Source: RGIG8775 sp045128735
GTDB taxonomy: Bacteria > Bacillota > Clostridia > Oscillospirales > CAG-272
DNA: 7,778 nt
Assembly: GCA_045128735.1 (NCBI GenBank)
Contig: JBGVRT010000079.1
Span: forward strand, 1 to 7,778
Reading direction: 5' to 3'
Positions 1-6,409 of the stretch are shown piece after piece. Under the pieces are notes generated by a model. It was given only the letters and a program-made list of their open reading frames with translations, was not told the DNA's origin and searched no databases. Position 1 is the stretch's first letter; every line of letters begins with the position of its first letter. Both the position numbers and the translations under genes were made by a program.

Positions 1-5
1 TCGTT

Positions 6-50
6 TTCGATTTTAGATAATCGAACAAACATAATGAATTATTTATGTTT
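6..50. other. Two AT-rich hairpins at the left edge
   Basis: Two neighbouring inverted repeats lie in non-coding DNA. The first pairs 6-12 (TTCGATT) with 19-25 (AATCGAA) around a 6-base loop. The second pairs 27-34 (AAACATAA) with 43-50 (TTATGTTT) around an 8-base loop. Either could end transcription arriving from trkH or from a gene beyond the left edge, but neither has a GC-rich stem followed by a clean T run, so a terminator call would be weak. They may be chance AT-rich pairings. Confidence 0.3.
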
Positions 51-56
51 CATAGA

Positions 57-177
57 TTTGTACAATGTCCAACTCTGTGCGGGAATCCCCCCACCACTAT
101 CGTGGTCCGCCCCCCCTTTGACAAGGGGGGCAAAGGAACGGCTGCGGTGCGAACATACCGCTAAACAATAATTTATC
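57..177. repeat. Interspersed intergenic repeat element with GC-rich hairpins
   Basis: This non-coding stretch of about 120 bases downstream of trkH is unlike the surrounding DNA. It starts near the palindrome TTGTACAA (58-65). It holds a small hairpin, ACCAC (93-97) with GTGGT (102-106) around TATC, and then a strong one, CCCCCCTT (111-118) with AAGGGGGG (123-130) around TGAC. It ends in a 35-base module that recurs inverted at the right edge of the window. It has no plausible reading frame or ribosome site. The look is that of a small dispersed palindromic element of the kind common between genes in Clostridia. That family placement is from memory of similar sequences and is not tested here. 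The left boundary is approximate. Confidence 0.6.
143..177 (-). repeat. 35-base module, left inverted copy
   Basis: Read on the minus strand, this copy begins GATAAATTATTGTTT and ends TGTTCGCACCGCA. It matches the copy at 7602-7636 on the plus strand at 33 of 35 positions, and both differences are A/G transitions. Similarity stops abruptly at both ends, which marks a discrete module. Part of it can fold locally: GCGGT pairs with ACCGC around the TGTTCG region. A second, alternative pairing joins ATACCG (155-160) to CGGTAT (177-182), just past the trkH stop. Confidence 0.75.
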
Positions 178-196
178 GGTATCATATGTTTTTATT

Positions 197-1642
197 TTAT
201 CTCTTCTTCCACGCAAGGGGAGAGAGGAATATTAACATCGGCATTATTTCAAGTCGTCCGATAAGCATTACAAGTGAAAGCAACAGCGTGGAAAAATCCG
301 AAAAGCCCGCAAAATTTCCCGCAGGACCAACTGCGCCAAGACCAGGACCTACGTTATTTATACAGGTCAGCGAGGCGGTGAAATTCGTGGTAAAATCAAA
401 TCCGTCCACCGATATCAACAACGTCGAAAAAGCTATAATCAAAAGGTATACCGGAATATACCCCATTGCCGAACGCACCGTGTCGTCGGGAAGAGCCTCA
501 CCGTCTATACGCACCACGTTTACCGAATGGGGGCGCAGTATCTGTCTTATCTGACATAAAATTCCCTTTACCACGATTATCACGCGTGACAGCTTAAGAC
601 CGCCTGCTGTCGAGCCCGCGCACGCGCCTGTAAGCGTCAGCAATATCAATATCATCTTTGAAAACTCGGGCCATGCCGCGTCGTAATCAAGGGTTGCAAA
701 TCCACTTGTTGAAATAATTGACGCAACCTGGAAAAACGCGTCGCGTATGCAGTCGCCAAGTCTCTCCGACAAGCTCACGGTATTAACGACGATAGCCGCC
801 GTTGAAACGAGGCAAATTGCCGAATAAACGCGGAATTCCTCGCTTTTGAAAATCTCACGCGCTTTGCCTATCAGCACAAAATAATACAGATTGAAGTTCA
901 CGCCAAAGATAAACATAAATATTGCAATTACCCACTCTGCGGCAGGGTTATTATATCCGCCTACAGAGCTGTTTAGCACCGAAAATCCGCCCGTTCCCGC
1001 CGTTGCAAAGCTGTTTACAAGCGAGTCGTAGACAGGCATTTTGCAAAGCAGAAGAGCCACGAATTCGGCAACGGTAAGTAAAAAATATATACCGTAAAGT
1101 ATCAGCGCGGTCTGTCTCATTTTGGGCACAAGCTTGCCCTTGGTGGGACCAGGAACCTCAGCACGCATAAGGTGCATATTCTGTCCGTTTCCCGACGATG
1201 GCAAAATTGCCATCATAAACACAAGCACGCCCATTCCGCCGACCCAATGGGTAAAGCTGCGCCAGAAAAGTATTCCTCGCGGAAGCGACTCTATTTCGGT
1301 GAGTATCGTTGCGCCCGTGGTGGTAAATCCCGAAACCGTTTCAAAAAACGCGTCGATATAGCTTGGTATCGCGCCGTCAAGCACAAAGGGCAACGCGCCG
1401 AACGCCGACATCAGTATCCACGATGCGGCAACCACAACGAAGCCGTCCTTGGCGTATATCTTTCGGTTTTTCGGTCTGAAAAAGACGAAAGGCGCGGACA
1501 CAAGCACAAGTATTGCCAAGGTTATCAAAAATGGCGCGGCGCTTTCACCGTACACAAGCGCAACCGTCATAGGAAGCAGTATAAGTGCCGCCTCGATGAG
1601 CAGTATCACGCTCAAAAGGTATCCTATCATTCGGTAATTCAT
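197..1642 (-). CDS. trkH: Trk-type potassium uptake channel subunit TrkH
   Basis: This is the membrane channel of the Trk potassium uptake system, which moves K+ into the cell and is gated by TrkA. The 481 residues are of normal TrkH length and mostly hydrophobic. They contain the four pore-loop repeats of the superfamily: SGFTTTGAT (about 104-112), FATAGTGGFS (212-221), the P3 loop IISTSGFAT (309-317) and NNVGPGLGAVGP (429-440). The Gly/Ser-rich GACAGSTAGG at 339-348 matches the intramembrane gating loop before the third-domain exit helix. The C-terminal GRLEI (462-466) is also typical. The ATG overlaps the trkA stop by 4 bases (ATGA), and only a weak GGGA-like site lies before it, so translation probably depends on coupling to trkA. 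KtrB is the alternative, but a two-domain TrkA partner favours Trk. No convincing terminator follows the stop. Confidence 0.93.
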   Translation of the reverse strand: MNYRMIGYLLSVILLIEAALILLPMTVALVYGESAAPFLITLAILVLVSAPFVFFRPKNRKIYAKDGFVVVAASWILMSAFGALPFVLDGAIPSYIDAFFETVSGFTTTGATILTEIESLPRGILFWRSFTHWVGGMGVLVFMMAILPSSGNGQNMHLMRAEVPGPTKGKLVPKMRQTALILYGIYFLLTVAEFVALLLCKMPVYDSLVNSFATAGTGGFSVLNSSVGGYNNPAAEWVIAIFMFIFGVNFNLYYFVLIGKAREIFKSEEFRVYSAICLVSTAAIVVNTVSLSERLGDCIRDAFFQVASIISTSGFATLDYDAAWPEFSKMILILLTLTGACAGSTAGGLKLSRVIIVVKGILCQIRQILRPHSVNVVRIDGEALPDDTVRSAMGYIPVYLLIIAFSTLLISVDGFDFTTNFTASLTCINNVGPGLGAVGPAGNFAGFSDFSTLLLSLVMLIGRLEIMPMLIFLSPLAWKKR

Positions 1643-2994
1643 TTCAAAATTTCCCTGATTTCCTTTATTTTTCCCGAGGTTGTAACGACTATCACCGTAT
1701 CGTCTCTCTGTATAACATCAAGACCTGAGGGGATTATCACCTTATCGCCGCGGACGATGCAGGCAATAAGTATTCCGCTTTTAAGCTTCAACGACTTGAG
1801 CTGTACGCCCGTAAGCTCGGGAATCTCGTCCTTTATGCTGAATTCAAGCGCCTCGACCTTGTCGTCCATAAACTTATAGAGAGACTCCATCTCCGAGCCG
1901 CTTGCGCCTGCCATAGAGCGAACAAAGCGCAATATATGCGATGCGGTTGACGAGTTTGGCGAAACGATACTGTCAAGTCCAAGACTCTTAAAAAGCTCGG
2001 CATAGGATGTGTTTTTTATCATTGTGATGACCTTGTTGGGGTTGCATCTCTTGGCGTACATCGAAATTATGGCGTTTTCCTCGTCCTCTGAGGATAGCGC
2101 GATAAATGCATCGGTGGACTCAAGTCCTTCCTCAAGCAGTACCTCCTGCTTTGTGCCGTCGTTGCAAATAACGTTACAGCTATACGCCTCGGCAAGATCA
2201 AGGCAAAGCTCTTTGTCGCGCTCAACCACAGTCGAGTTCAGCTTGCCCTTTTTGAGTAGCTCCTCAAGGTAGTAGGTAGTTCTGCCTCCGCCTACCACAA
2301 GAACGTCGCGAACGGGGTTTTTATATGCACCGATTGCCTTGAAGAAGCCCGTAAGCTCCTCATCGGGAACGGTAAAGCAGACAACGTCGCCTGCCTTAAT
2401 GCTGAAATTACCCGAGGGAATGTGCGCCTCGCCGTCTCGAAGCACCGCGCAGATAAGAAAACGCATATTCAGCTTTGCGCGTAGGTCGTTAAGTGAGATT
2501 CCGCAGATAGGCGAATTGGGAGCAACTACAAATTCAGCCATCTCAACTCTGCCGCGGCAAAAGCTGTGTATATTTGCCGCCGAGGGGAAACGAAGCATTT
2601 TATATATTTCACGCGCTACAGCAAGCTCGGGGTTTATTGTAAGCGAAAGGTTCATATCACCCTGCATAAGTGACATAAGCTCGGAGTACTCGGGATTGCG
2701 AACACGCGCAACAGTATTCTCAGTACCAAGCTTTTTAGCCGCCGCACAGCTAAGAATATTTATCTCGTCGTCGGAGGCTACCGCAATAAGCAAGTCAGCT
2801 CTGTCTGCTCCTGCCTTCAGAAGCACCGAAATGCTTGCACCGTTGCCCTCGACTCCCGCTATATCGCACATATTGGCTATTTCCGATACAGCACTTTTAT
2901 CTTTGTCAACAATAGTTATGTCGTGACCCTCGTCGGCAAGCTTCACACAAAGTGCCGCGCCGACAGTTCCTGCGCCTACTATTACAATTTTCAT
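1639..2994 (-). CDS. trkA: Trk system potassium uptake regulatory protein TrkA
   Basis: TrkA is the cytoplasmic NAD(H)/nucleotide-binding ring protein that opens and closes TrkH. The 451-residue product has the duplicated RCK layout of full-length TrkA. The first RCK_N domain carries GAGTVG at residues 7-12 and the acidic residue ending strand 2 in IVDKD (28-32). A first RCK_C follows at about 150-215. The second RCK_N begins near residue 230 with VVGGGRTT, which lacks the third Gly of GxGxxG, so nucleotide binding there may be weaker. A second RCK_C spans about 380-450. I chose the ATG at 2994 because GAAAGGAGT lies 7 bases upstream and MKIVIVGAG is the expected N-terminus. The frame stays open to 3108, but that extension crosses the promoter and matches nothing. 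The gene leads the trkA-trkH operon. Confidence 0.94.
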   Translation of the reverse strand: MKIVIVGAGTVGAALCVKLADEGHDITIVDKDKSAVSEIANMCDIAGVEGNGASISVLLKAGADRADLLIAVASDDEINILSCAAAKKLGTENTVARVRNPEYSELMSLMQGDMNLSLTINPELAVAREIYKMLRFPSAANIHSFCRGRVEMAEFVVAPNSPICGISLNDLRAKLNMRFLICAVLRDGEAHIPSGNFSIKAGDVVCFTVPDEELTGFFKAIGAYKNPVRDVLVVGGGRTTYYLEELLKKGKLNSTVVERDKELCLDLAEAYSCNVICNDGTKQEVLLEEGLESTDAFIALSSEDEENAIISMYAKRCNPNKVITMIKNTSYAELFKSLGLDSIVSPNSSTASHILRFVRSMAGASGSEMESLYKFMDDKVEALEFSIKDEIPELTGVQLKSLKLKSGILIACIVRGDKVIIPSGLDVIQRDDTVIVVTTSGKIKEIREILK

Positions 2995-3025
2995 ACAATT
3001 ACTCCTTTCAAAAGGATATACGTAT

Positions 3026-3054
3026 ATTTTACCACAAACATCGAAATATTGCAA
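3026..3054 (-). promoter_or_regulatory. Sigma-A promoter of trkA-trkH
   Basis: On the minus strand, TTGCAA (3049-3054) is the -35 box and TAAAAT (3026-3031) the -10 box, with a 17-base spacer. The spacer ends in TGG, giving an extended -10 (TGn). Transcription should start near 3019, leaving a leader of about 25 bases that contains the trkA ribosome site. The 29-base box is 24 of 29 identical to the promoter at 7527-7555. Confidence 0.75.
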
Positions 3055-3060
3055 GTACCC

Positions 3061-3091
3061 TGCTAAATTTGCTGAAAATTTGCTGAAAATT
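3061..3091. repeat. Short tandem repeats upstream of the trkA -35 box
   Basis: On the plus strand TGCTGAAAATT occurs twice back to back (3070-3080 and 3081-3091) and is preceded by a shortened copy, TGCTAAATT (3061-3069). The array begins 6 bases beyond the -35 box of the trkA promoter. Direct repeats with an 11-base period, about one helical turn, would place bound protein or alpha-CTD contacts on one DNA face. An operator or UP element is therefore possible but is inference. Confidence 0.5.
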
Positions 3092-3116
3092 CGGCAATGG
3101 CTTGACATTAGAACAT

Positions 3117-3155
3117 AAAATAAACGGAGCTAAAAATTCAGCCCCGTTTTATTTT
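3117..3155 (-). terminator. Rho-independent terminator after the oadB-oadG unit
   Basis: A long hairpin begins 28 bases past the oadG stop. On the minus strand AAAATAAAACGGGGCT pairs with AGCTCCGTTTATTTT around an 8-base loop, with one bulged A and one G-T pair. The GC core is followed by TTTATTTTATG. The A-rich 5' arm mirrors the T-rich 3' arm, so it could also work on the plus strand. It separates the Na+-pump genes from the trkA promoter. Confidence 0.85.
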
Positions 3156-3183
3156 CTTAGGCAAGAGGGACAAATCGATAAGC

Positions 3184-3336
3184 TTATTCCCCGTCCTTTT
3201 TCTCACGCTTGGGAGCGGTTACCTTATTGAGAACCGCAACCGAAAGAATGATTACTCCGATAACGATAAAGATACCGAGCATTCCAAGTCCCATATAGCT
3301 GAGATTTTCTGCAAATGCCGAAGGATTAAATTCCAT
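3184..3336 (-). CDS. Minimal OadG-like (gamma/delta) subunit of a Na+-pump decarboxylase
   Basis: This 50-residue protein is easily missed by length filters. It starts MEFNPSAFAENLSYMG, has one membrane helix (about residues 16-36) and ends in a charged cytoplasmic tail, KVTAPKREKKDGE. A strong ribosome site, GGGAGGA (3345-3351), sits 8 bases before the ATG, and the start lies 21 bases after the oadB stop. In decarboxylase Na+ pumps (oxaloacetate, methylmalonyl-CoA and glutaconyl-CoA families) the gamma/delta subunit anchors and helps assemble the complex, usually with one N-terminal helix and a longer tail. The helix-first layout and the oadB neighbour support the call. The tail is much shorter than in characterised OadG and has no histidine, so metal binding through the tail is not expected. 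An unrelated small membrane partner of OadB remains possible. Confidence 0.7.
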   Translation of the reverse strand: MEFNPSAFAENLSYMGLGMLGIFIVIGVIILSVAVLNKVTAPKREKKDGE

Positions 3337-3357
3337 ATTTTCCGTCCTCCCTTTCTA

Positions 3358-4446
3358 TTATAAGAAGAATCCGAGGATAAGACCGCCCGCGATAACCGAC
3401 GCGATCTGACCCGATACGTTTACACCCATAGAGTGCATAAGAAGGAAGTTCTGGGGGTCTTCCTTAAGTCCCATTTTGTGCACGATACGTCCTGCCATGG
3501 GGAACGCGGAAATACCTGCCGCGCCTATCATGGGGTTGACCTTCTTCTTCATAAAGAGATTGAGAAGCTTTGCGAAAAGCACGCCGCCTGCTGTATCGAA
3601 GATGAAAGCCACAAGTCCGAGTCCGAGAATGAGAAGTGTTGCGGGAGCAAGGAACTGGTCGTAACGCATCTGTGTTGCGATTGTGATGCCAAGGAATATT
3701 GTAATAAGGTTTGCAAGAACCTTCTGCGCTGTCTCGGAAAGCGAGTCAAGCACGCCGCACTCGCGGATAAGGTTACCGAACATAAGGAAGCCTACAAGGG
3801 CAACCGACTCGGGGGCAACAAGACCTGCGATAACCGTGATAACGATGGGAAAAAGTATCTTTGTGGTCTTGGAAACCGCCTTGGGCTCGTAAGGCATACG
3901 AATCATACGCTCCTTCTTTGTGGTAAGAAGCTTGATAATGGGGGGCTGAATAATGGGAACAAGCGCCATATAGGAGTACGCCGCTACCATTATAGCGCCT
4001 ACGTACTGCGACTGAAGCTTCTGAGCAACGACGATGGAGGTAGGTCCGTCAGCCGCGCCGATAATTGCTATCGAAGCCGCGTCGTTGATGTCAAAGAACA
4101 TCGAAGCCGCGCAAAGCGTGAAGAATATACCGAACTGTGCCGCCGCGCCGAATATCATCAGCTTGGGGTTTGTGAGCAGAGGACCGAAGTCGATCATCGC
4201 ACCGATACCGATAAAGAGTATCAAGGGGAAAAGCTCGTTGGCGATACCCGCGTTATAAAGCACGTCAAGCGCCTCTACGCCGCCCTCAATGGGAAGGTTT
4301 ACAAGGATTGCGCCAAAGCCTATGGGCAACAGGAGCGTGGGCTCCATTTCTTTTTTGATTGCAAGGAAAATAAGTATTCCGCCAATCACCCACATAATGA
4401 TCTGTCTTGGATCCAGACCGATGATGTTTTCATACAGGATTTGCAT
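3358..4446 (-). CDS. Na+-transporting decarboxylase beta subunit (OadB/MmdB/GcdB family)
   Basis: This is the membrane subunit that, in biotin-dependent decarboxylase pumps, removes CO2 from carboxybiotin and uses that energy to export Na+. The 362 residues fall within the usual range and form many membrane helices. Family signatures are visible: GFGAILVNLP (43-52), IDFGPLLTNP (85-94), GAADGPTSIVVAQKL (130-144, with the conserved Asp of ADGPT), YSYMALVPIIQPP (157-169), and VNVSGQIASVIAGG (342-355), which holds the conserved Asn and Ser of the ion path. The ATG at 4446 has GAAAGGA 7 bases upstream and a good promoter. Sequence alone does not tell whether the substrate is oxaloacetate, methylmalonyl-CoA or glutaconyl-CoA, so I give no symbol. 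No alpha subunit or biotin carrier is in the window. Confidence 0.93.
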   Translation of the reverse strand: MQILYENIIGLDPRQIIMWVIGGILIFLAIKKEMEPTLLLPIGFGAILVNLPIEGGVEALDVLYNAGIANELFPLILFIGIGAMIDFGPLLTNPKLMIFGAAAQFGIFFTLCAASMFFDINDAASIAIIGAADGPTSIVVAQKLQSQYVGAIMVAAYSYMALVPIIQPPIIKLLTTKKERMIRMPYEPKAVSKTTKILFPIVITVIAGLVAPESVALVGFLMFGNLIRECGVLDSLSETAQKVLANLITIFLGITIATQMRYDQFLAPATLLILGLGLVAFIFDTAGGVLFAKLLNLFMKKKVNPMIGAAGISAFPMAGRIVHKMGLKEDPQNFLLMHSMGVNVSGQIASVIAGGLILGFFL

Positions 4447-4483
4447 TTGTGTGTCCTTTCTTGTTATAAATATTTACCTGTAC

Positions 4484-4512
4484 AGTATACCACATTAAGG
4501 AAATTAAGTCAA
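4484..4512 (-). promoter_or_regulatory. Sigma-A promoter of the oadB-oadG unit
   Basis: On the minus strand, TTGACT (4507-4512) and TATACT (4484-4489) are 17 bases apart, and TGTGG directly precedes the -10 box to give an extended -10. It is the closest to consensus of the three promoters seen. The predicted start near 4477 leaves a leader of about 30 bases. It begins 25 bases past the stop of the upstream oxidoreductase gene, and I see no terminator between them, so read-through from that operon is possible. Confidence 0.8.
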
Positions 4513-4537
4513 GAGATAATTTAATCTTTTTCGGGGC

Positions 4538-6409
4538 TTAACACAGACTTAACAGTCCAAGTATATGATCCATAAAATCCACCACCTCGCCTCGGAACGC
4601 TCCCGTGGGCGGCTCGTTTGTCATCTGCGAGACTATAAGCTCCCTGTCCGCGCCAAGAAAACGCTCTTCAAAATCCTTGCGCAAAGAAACGCCATGCTTC
4701 TTTGCAAGCTTGAGTATTGCCGCCGCGGCGTGTGTAAAATGTTGATAAAGCACTGAATTACAGCCCTCAAGCGAGCAGGTGATATACATAGGCTCAAGGG
4801 TGTGATAAAGTCGGCGCTCAAATTCACCGTTATCAAAAACTATCGGATAGAGCAGGTCTATATCCTCTCTGCCGCCAAGTCTGCCTATAAGACATATTGC
4901 AACCGCGCTTCGGTATTGGTTTGAACGTCGGCAATCCTTGAAATAGAAGCAGTCTCGATTTTCAACAAGCTGACGAAGCACACCGAGTCCCTCTTTTCTG
5001 CCCATAATTCCGAGCGCTATAGCCGAGTTGAATTTAAGATGTCCGTCCTCGCCGTCAAGGGCAGCCACAAGCCTTTTGGCGAGAGTCTCGTCACCGTATC
5101 TGTACGCCGCCCAGACAGCCGCACCGGGACATTCGGTTGAAAGCATTGCGATAAGCTCATCGTGGCTCATTTTGAAATTTACGGGGCGGTACGGCTTTTT
5201 ACCCGTTTGGTCATCAAAACCCATATTTTTCGAGGTATCACCGCTGTAACAGCCGTAGCCCTCGGCTTTTTTCACGAACTCGCCGTAGTCCACCTCAAGA
5301 AATTCACAGTCCGCTTTCACCGCCATAGCCGCCGCAATTCCCACGCATTCGCCCATTCTGAACATATCGCGGTTCATTCTCACCGCGCTTGAGGAATAGC
5401 TGTCGATAGACAGGCACCTGCCTGCGGTGACTATTCCCTTAAGGTTCTTGGGCACTACCGCGCCAAAGGGTACGGGAATTCGGACTGTAACCGTTGCGAG
5501 ATTACTGACAACCCACCAATTCTGATAAAGCTCGTCGTCAAGTGCCAGATCGTGACCGTGCTTGTCTATATCGGAATAGGCGTAAAACAAAACCTTTTCG
5601 GGGGATTTTTCAAGAAAAATATCGTCGTAACGCAGTTTTTCCTCGCCCTCGTAGCGCACGCCCTCGCGGACTCCGCAAACAGGAGCAAGCGAAACAAGGC
5701 GCATCTGCTTTTTGGGGATATGCTTTCGCGCCCCGTGGGCGTCGATTATCTTGTGAGAAAACTCGCTCACCCTGTATTGGTCGCAGTATCCGCTGTCGCT
5801 GTTATTGTATCTGTATCTGCCCTCGCCGTCAAGCATTTCACAACGAACCGTAAAGGGCACGGTCTTGCCGTCGGCGTCTCTGCCGAGATAGGTCTTTACG
5901 GGGCAGGTTCTTATAACGTGCCCGTCACTTGTGGAGTCCACAAGTATTTTTGAAGCGATGTTAAAGCTTTTTCCATTTCCGAAAAGCCGTGCCCCGACAA
6001 CGCGCCCACCCTCAAGGTAAACGCCGGTAAGAACGGTATGAGTCACAAGCTCTACACCCTGCTCGCAAAGGCTTCTGTAAAGCATTATCTGCATAAGGTC
6101 TGAGTTGTTGTGGTCGGCACTTGTGCCAAAGATATCTCTTTCGGGTTTGCCGCGTCGGTCGTTTTCCTCAAAGCTGCCTCCAAAAAAGCCGTAGTAGTAA
6201 AAGGTAACTCGCCCATTTACAGGCATACCGCCGATATTAGCGTCTTTTTCTACGGCAATAACCTTAAGCCCCTCGCGTGCCGCCGCAAGTGCGGCGTAAC
6301 CTCCCGCAGAGCCTATTCCCACGCAAAGCAGGTCGCACTCGCGGTCAAATACTACGTCGGACACAGGGTATTCGCGCCTTTTGCCGTTTTCAAGAACAGA
6401 AAGAATCAT
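4538..6409 (-). CDS. FAD-dependent oxidoreductase with HEAT-like C-terminal region
   Basis: This is a 623-residue flavoprotein of the FAD_oxidored type with unknown substrate. After a 25-residue lead comes the Rossmann motif GIGSAG (31-36), the ribose-binding Glu54 in VEK, and GG at 60-61. LVDSTSDGHV (156-165) matches the family's 'ID-T-GDG' strand. The second FAD-contacting block runs from VPFGAVVPKNLKGIVTAGR (about 313-331) to GECVGIAAAMAV (353-364). Residues about 417-575 switch to paired helices (AVWAAYRYGDETLAKRLV, SAIALGIMG, SAVAICLIGRLG) that resemble HEAT repeats. No signal peptide or membrane helix is seen, so it is probably cytoplasmic. I chose the ATG at 6409: it overlaps the upstream stop as ATGA, and GGGGGAG sits 8 bases before it. 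A GTG at 6415 is in frame but too close to that site. Confidence 0.85.
   Translation of the reverse strand: MILSVLENGKRREYPVSDVVFDRECDLLCVGIGSAGGYAALAAAREGLKVIAVEKDANIGGMPVNGRVTFYYYGFFGGSFEENDRRGKPERDIFGTSADHNNSDLMQIMLYRSLCEQGVELVTHTVLTGVYLEGGRVVGARLFGNGKSFNIASKILVDSTSDGHVIRTCPVKTYLGRDADGKTVPFTVRCEMLDGEGRYRYNNSDSGYCDQYRVSEFSHKIIDAHGARKHIPKKQMRLVSLAPVCGVREGVRYEGEEKLRYDDIFLEKSPEKVLFYAYSDIDKHGHDLALDDELYQNWWVVSNLATVTVRIPVPFGAVVPKNLKGIVTAGRCLSIDSYSSSAVRMNRDMFRMGECVGIAAAMAVKADCEFLEVDYGEFVKKAEGYGCYSGDTSKNMGFDDQTGKKPYRPVNFKMSHDELIAMLSTECPGAAVWAAYRYGDETLAKRLVAALDGEDGHLKFNSAIALGIMGRKEGLGVLRQLVENRDCFYFKDCRRSNQYRSAVAICLIGRLGGREDIDLLYPIVFDNGEFERRLYHTLEPMYITCSLEGCNSVLYQHFTHAAAAILKLAKKHGVSLRKDFEERFLGADRELIVSQMTNEPPTGAFRGEVVDFMDHILGLLSLC

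Noticed and set aside
57..177. CRISPR array or riboswitch at the left edge
   Set aside because: There are no regularly spaced direct repeats, and the element lies downstream of the gene and not in a leader, so neither fits.
1172..1879. Plus-strand open frame of 235 codons over trkH and trkA
   Set aside because: It crosses the junction of two well-supported minus-strand genes, has no recognisable domain and an unnatural composition.
2995..3108. N-terminal extension of trkA to 3108
   Set aside because: The added residues would be translated from the promoter and tandem repeats. The ATG at 2994 has a good ribosome site and the expected MKIVIVGAG start.
3433..4524. Long plus-strand open frame of 363 codons opposite oadB
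   Set aside because: The translation is low-complexity, rich in Cys, His and Lys, and matches no family. It lies entirely over a confident OadB gene and its promoter, so it is a shadow of codon use.
4501..4537. Terminator between the oxidoreductase gene and oadB
   Set aside because: Only a weak AT-only pairing (AAATTA with TAATTT) exists. It has no GC stem and overlaps the oadB -35 box.
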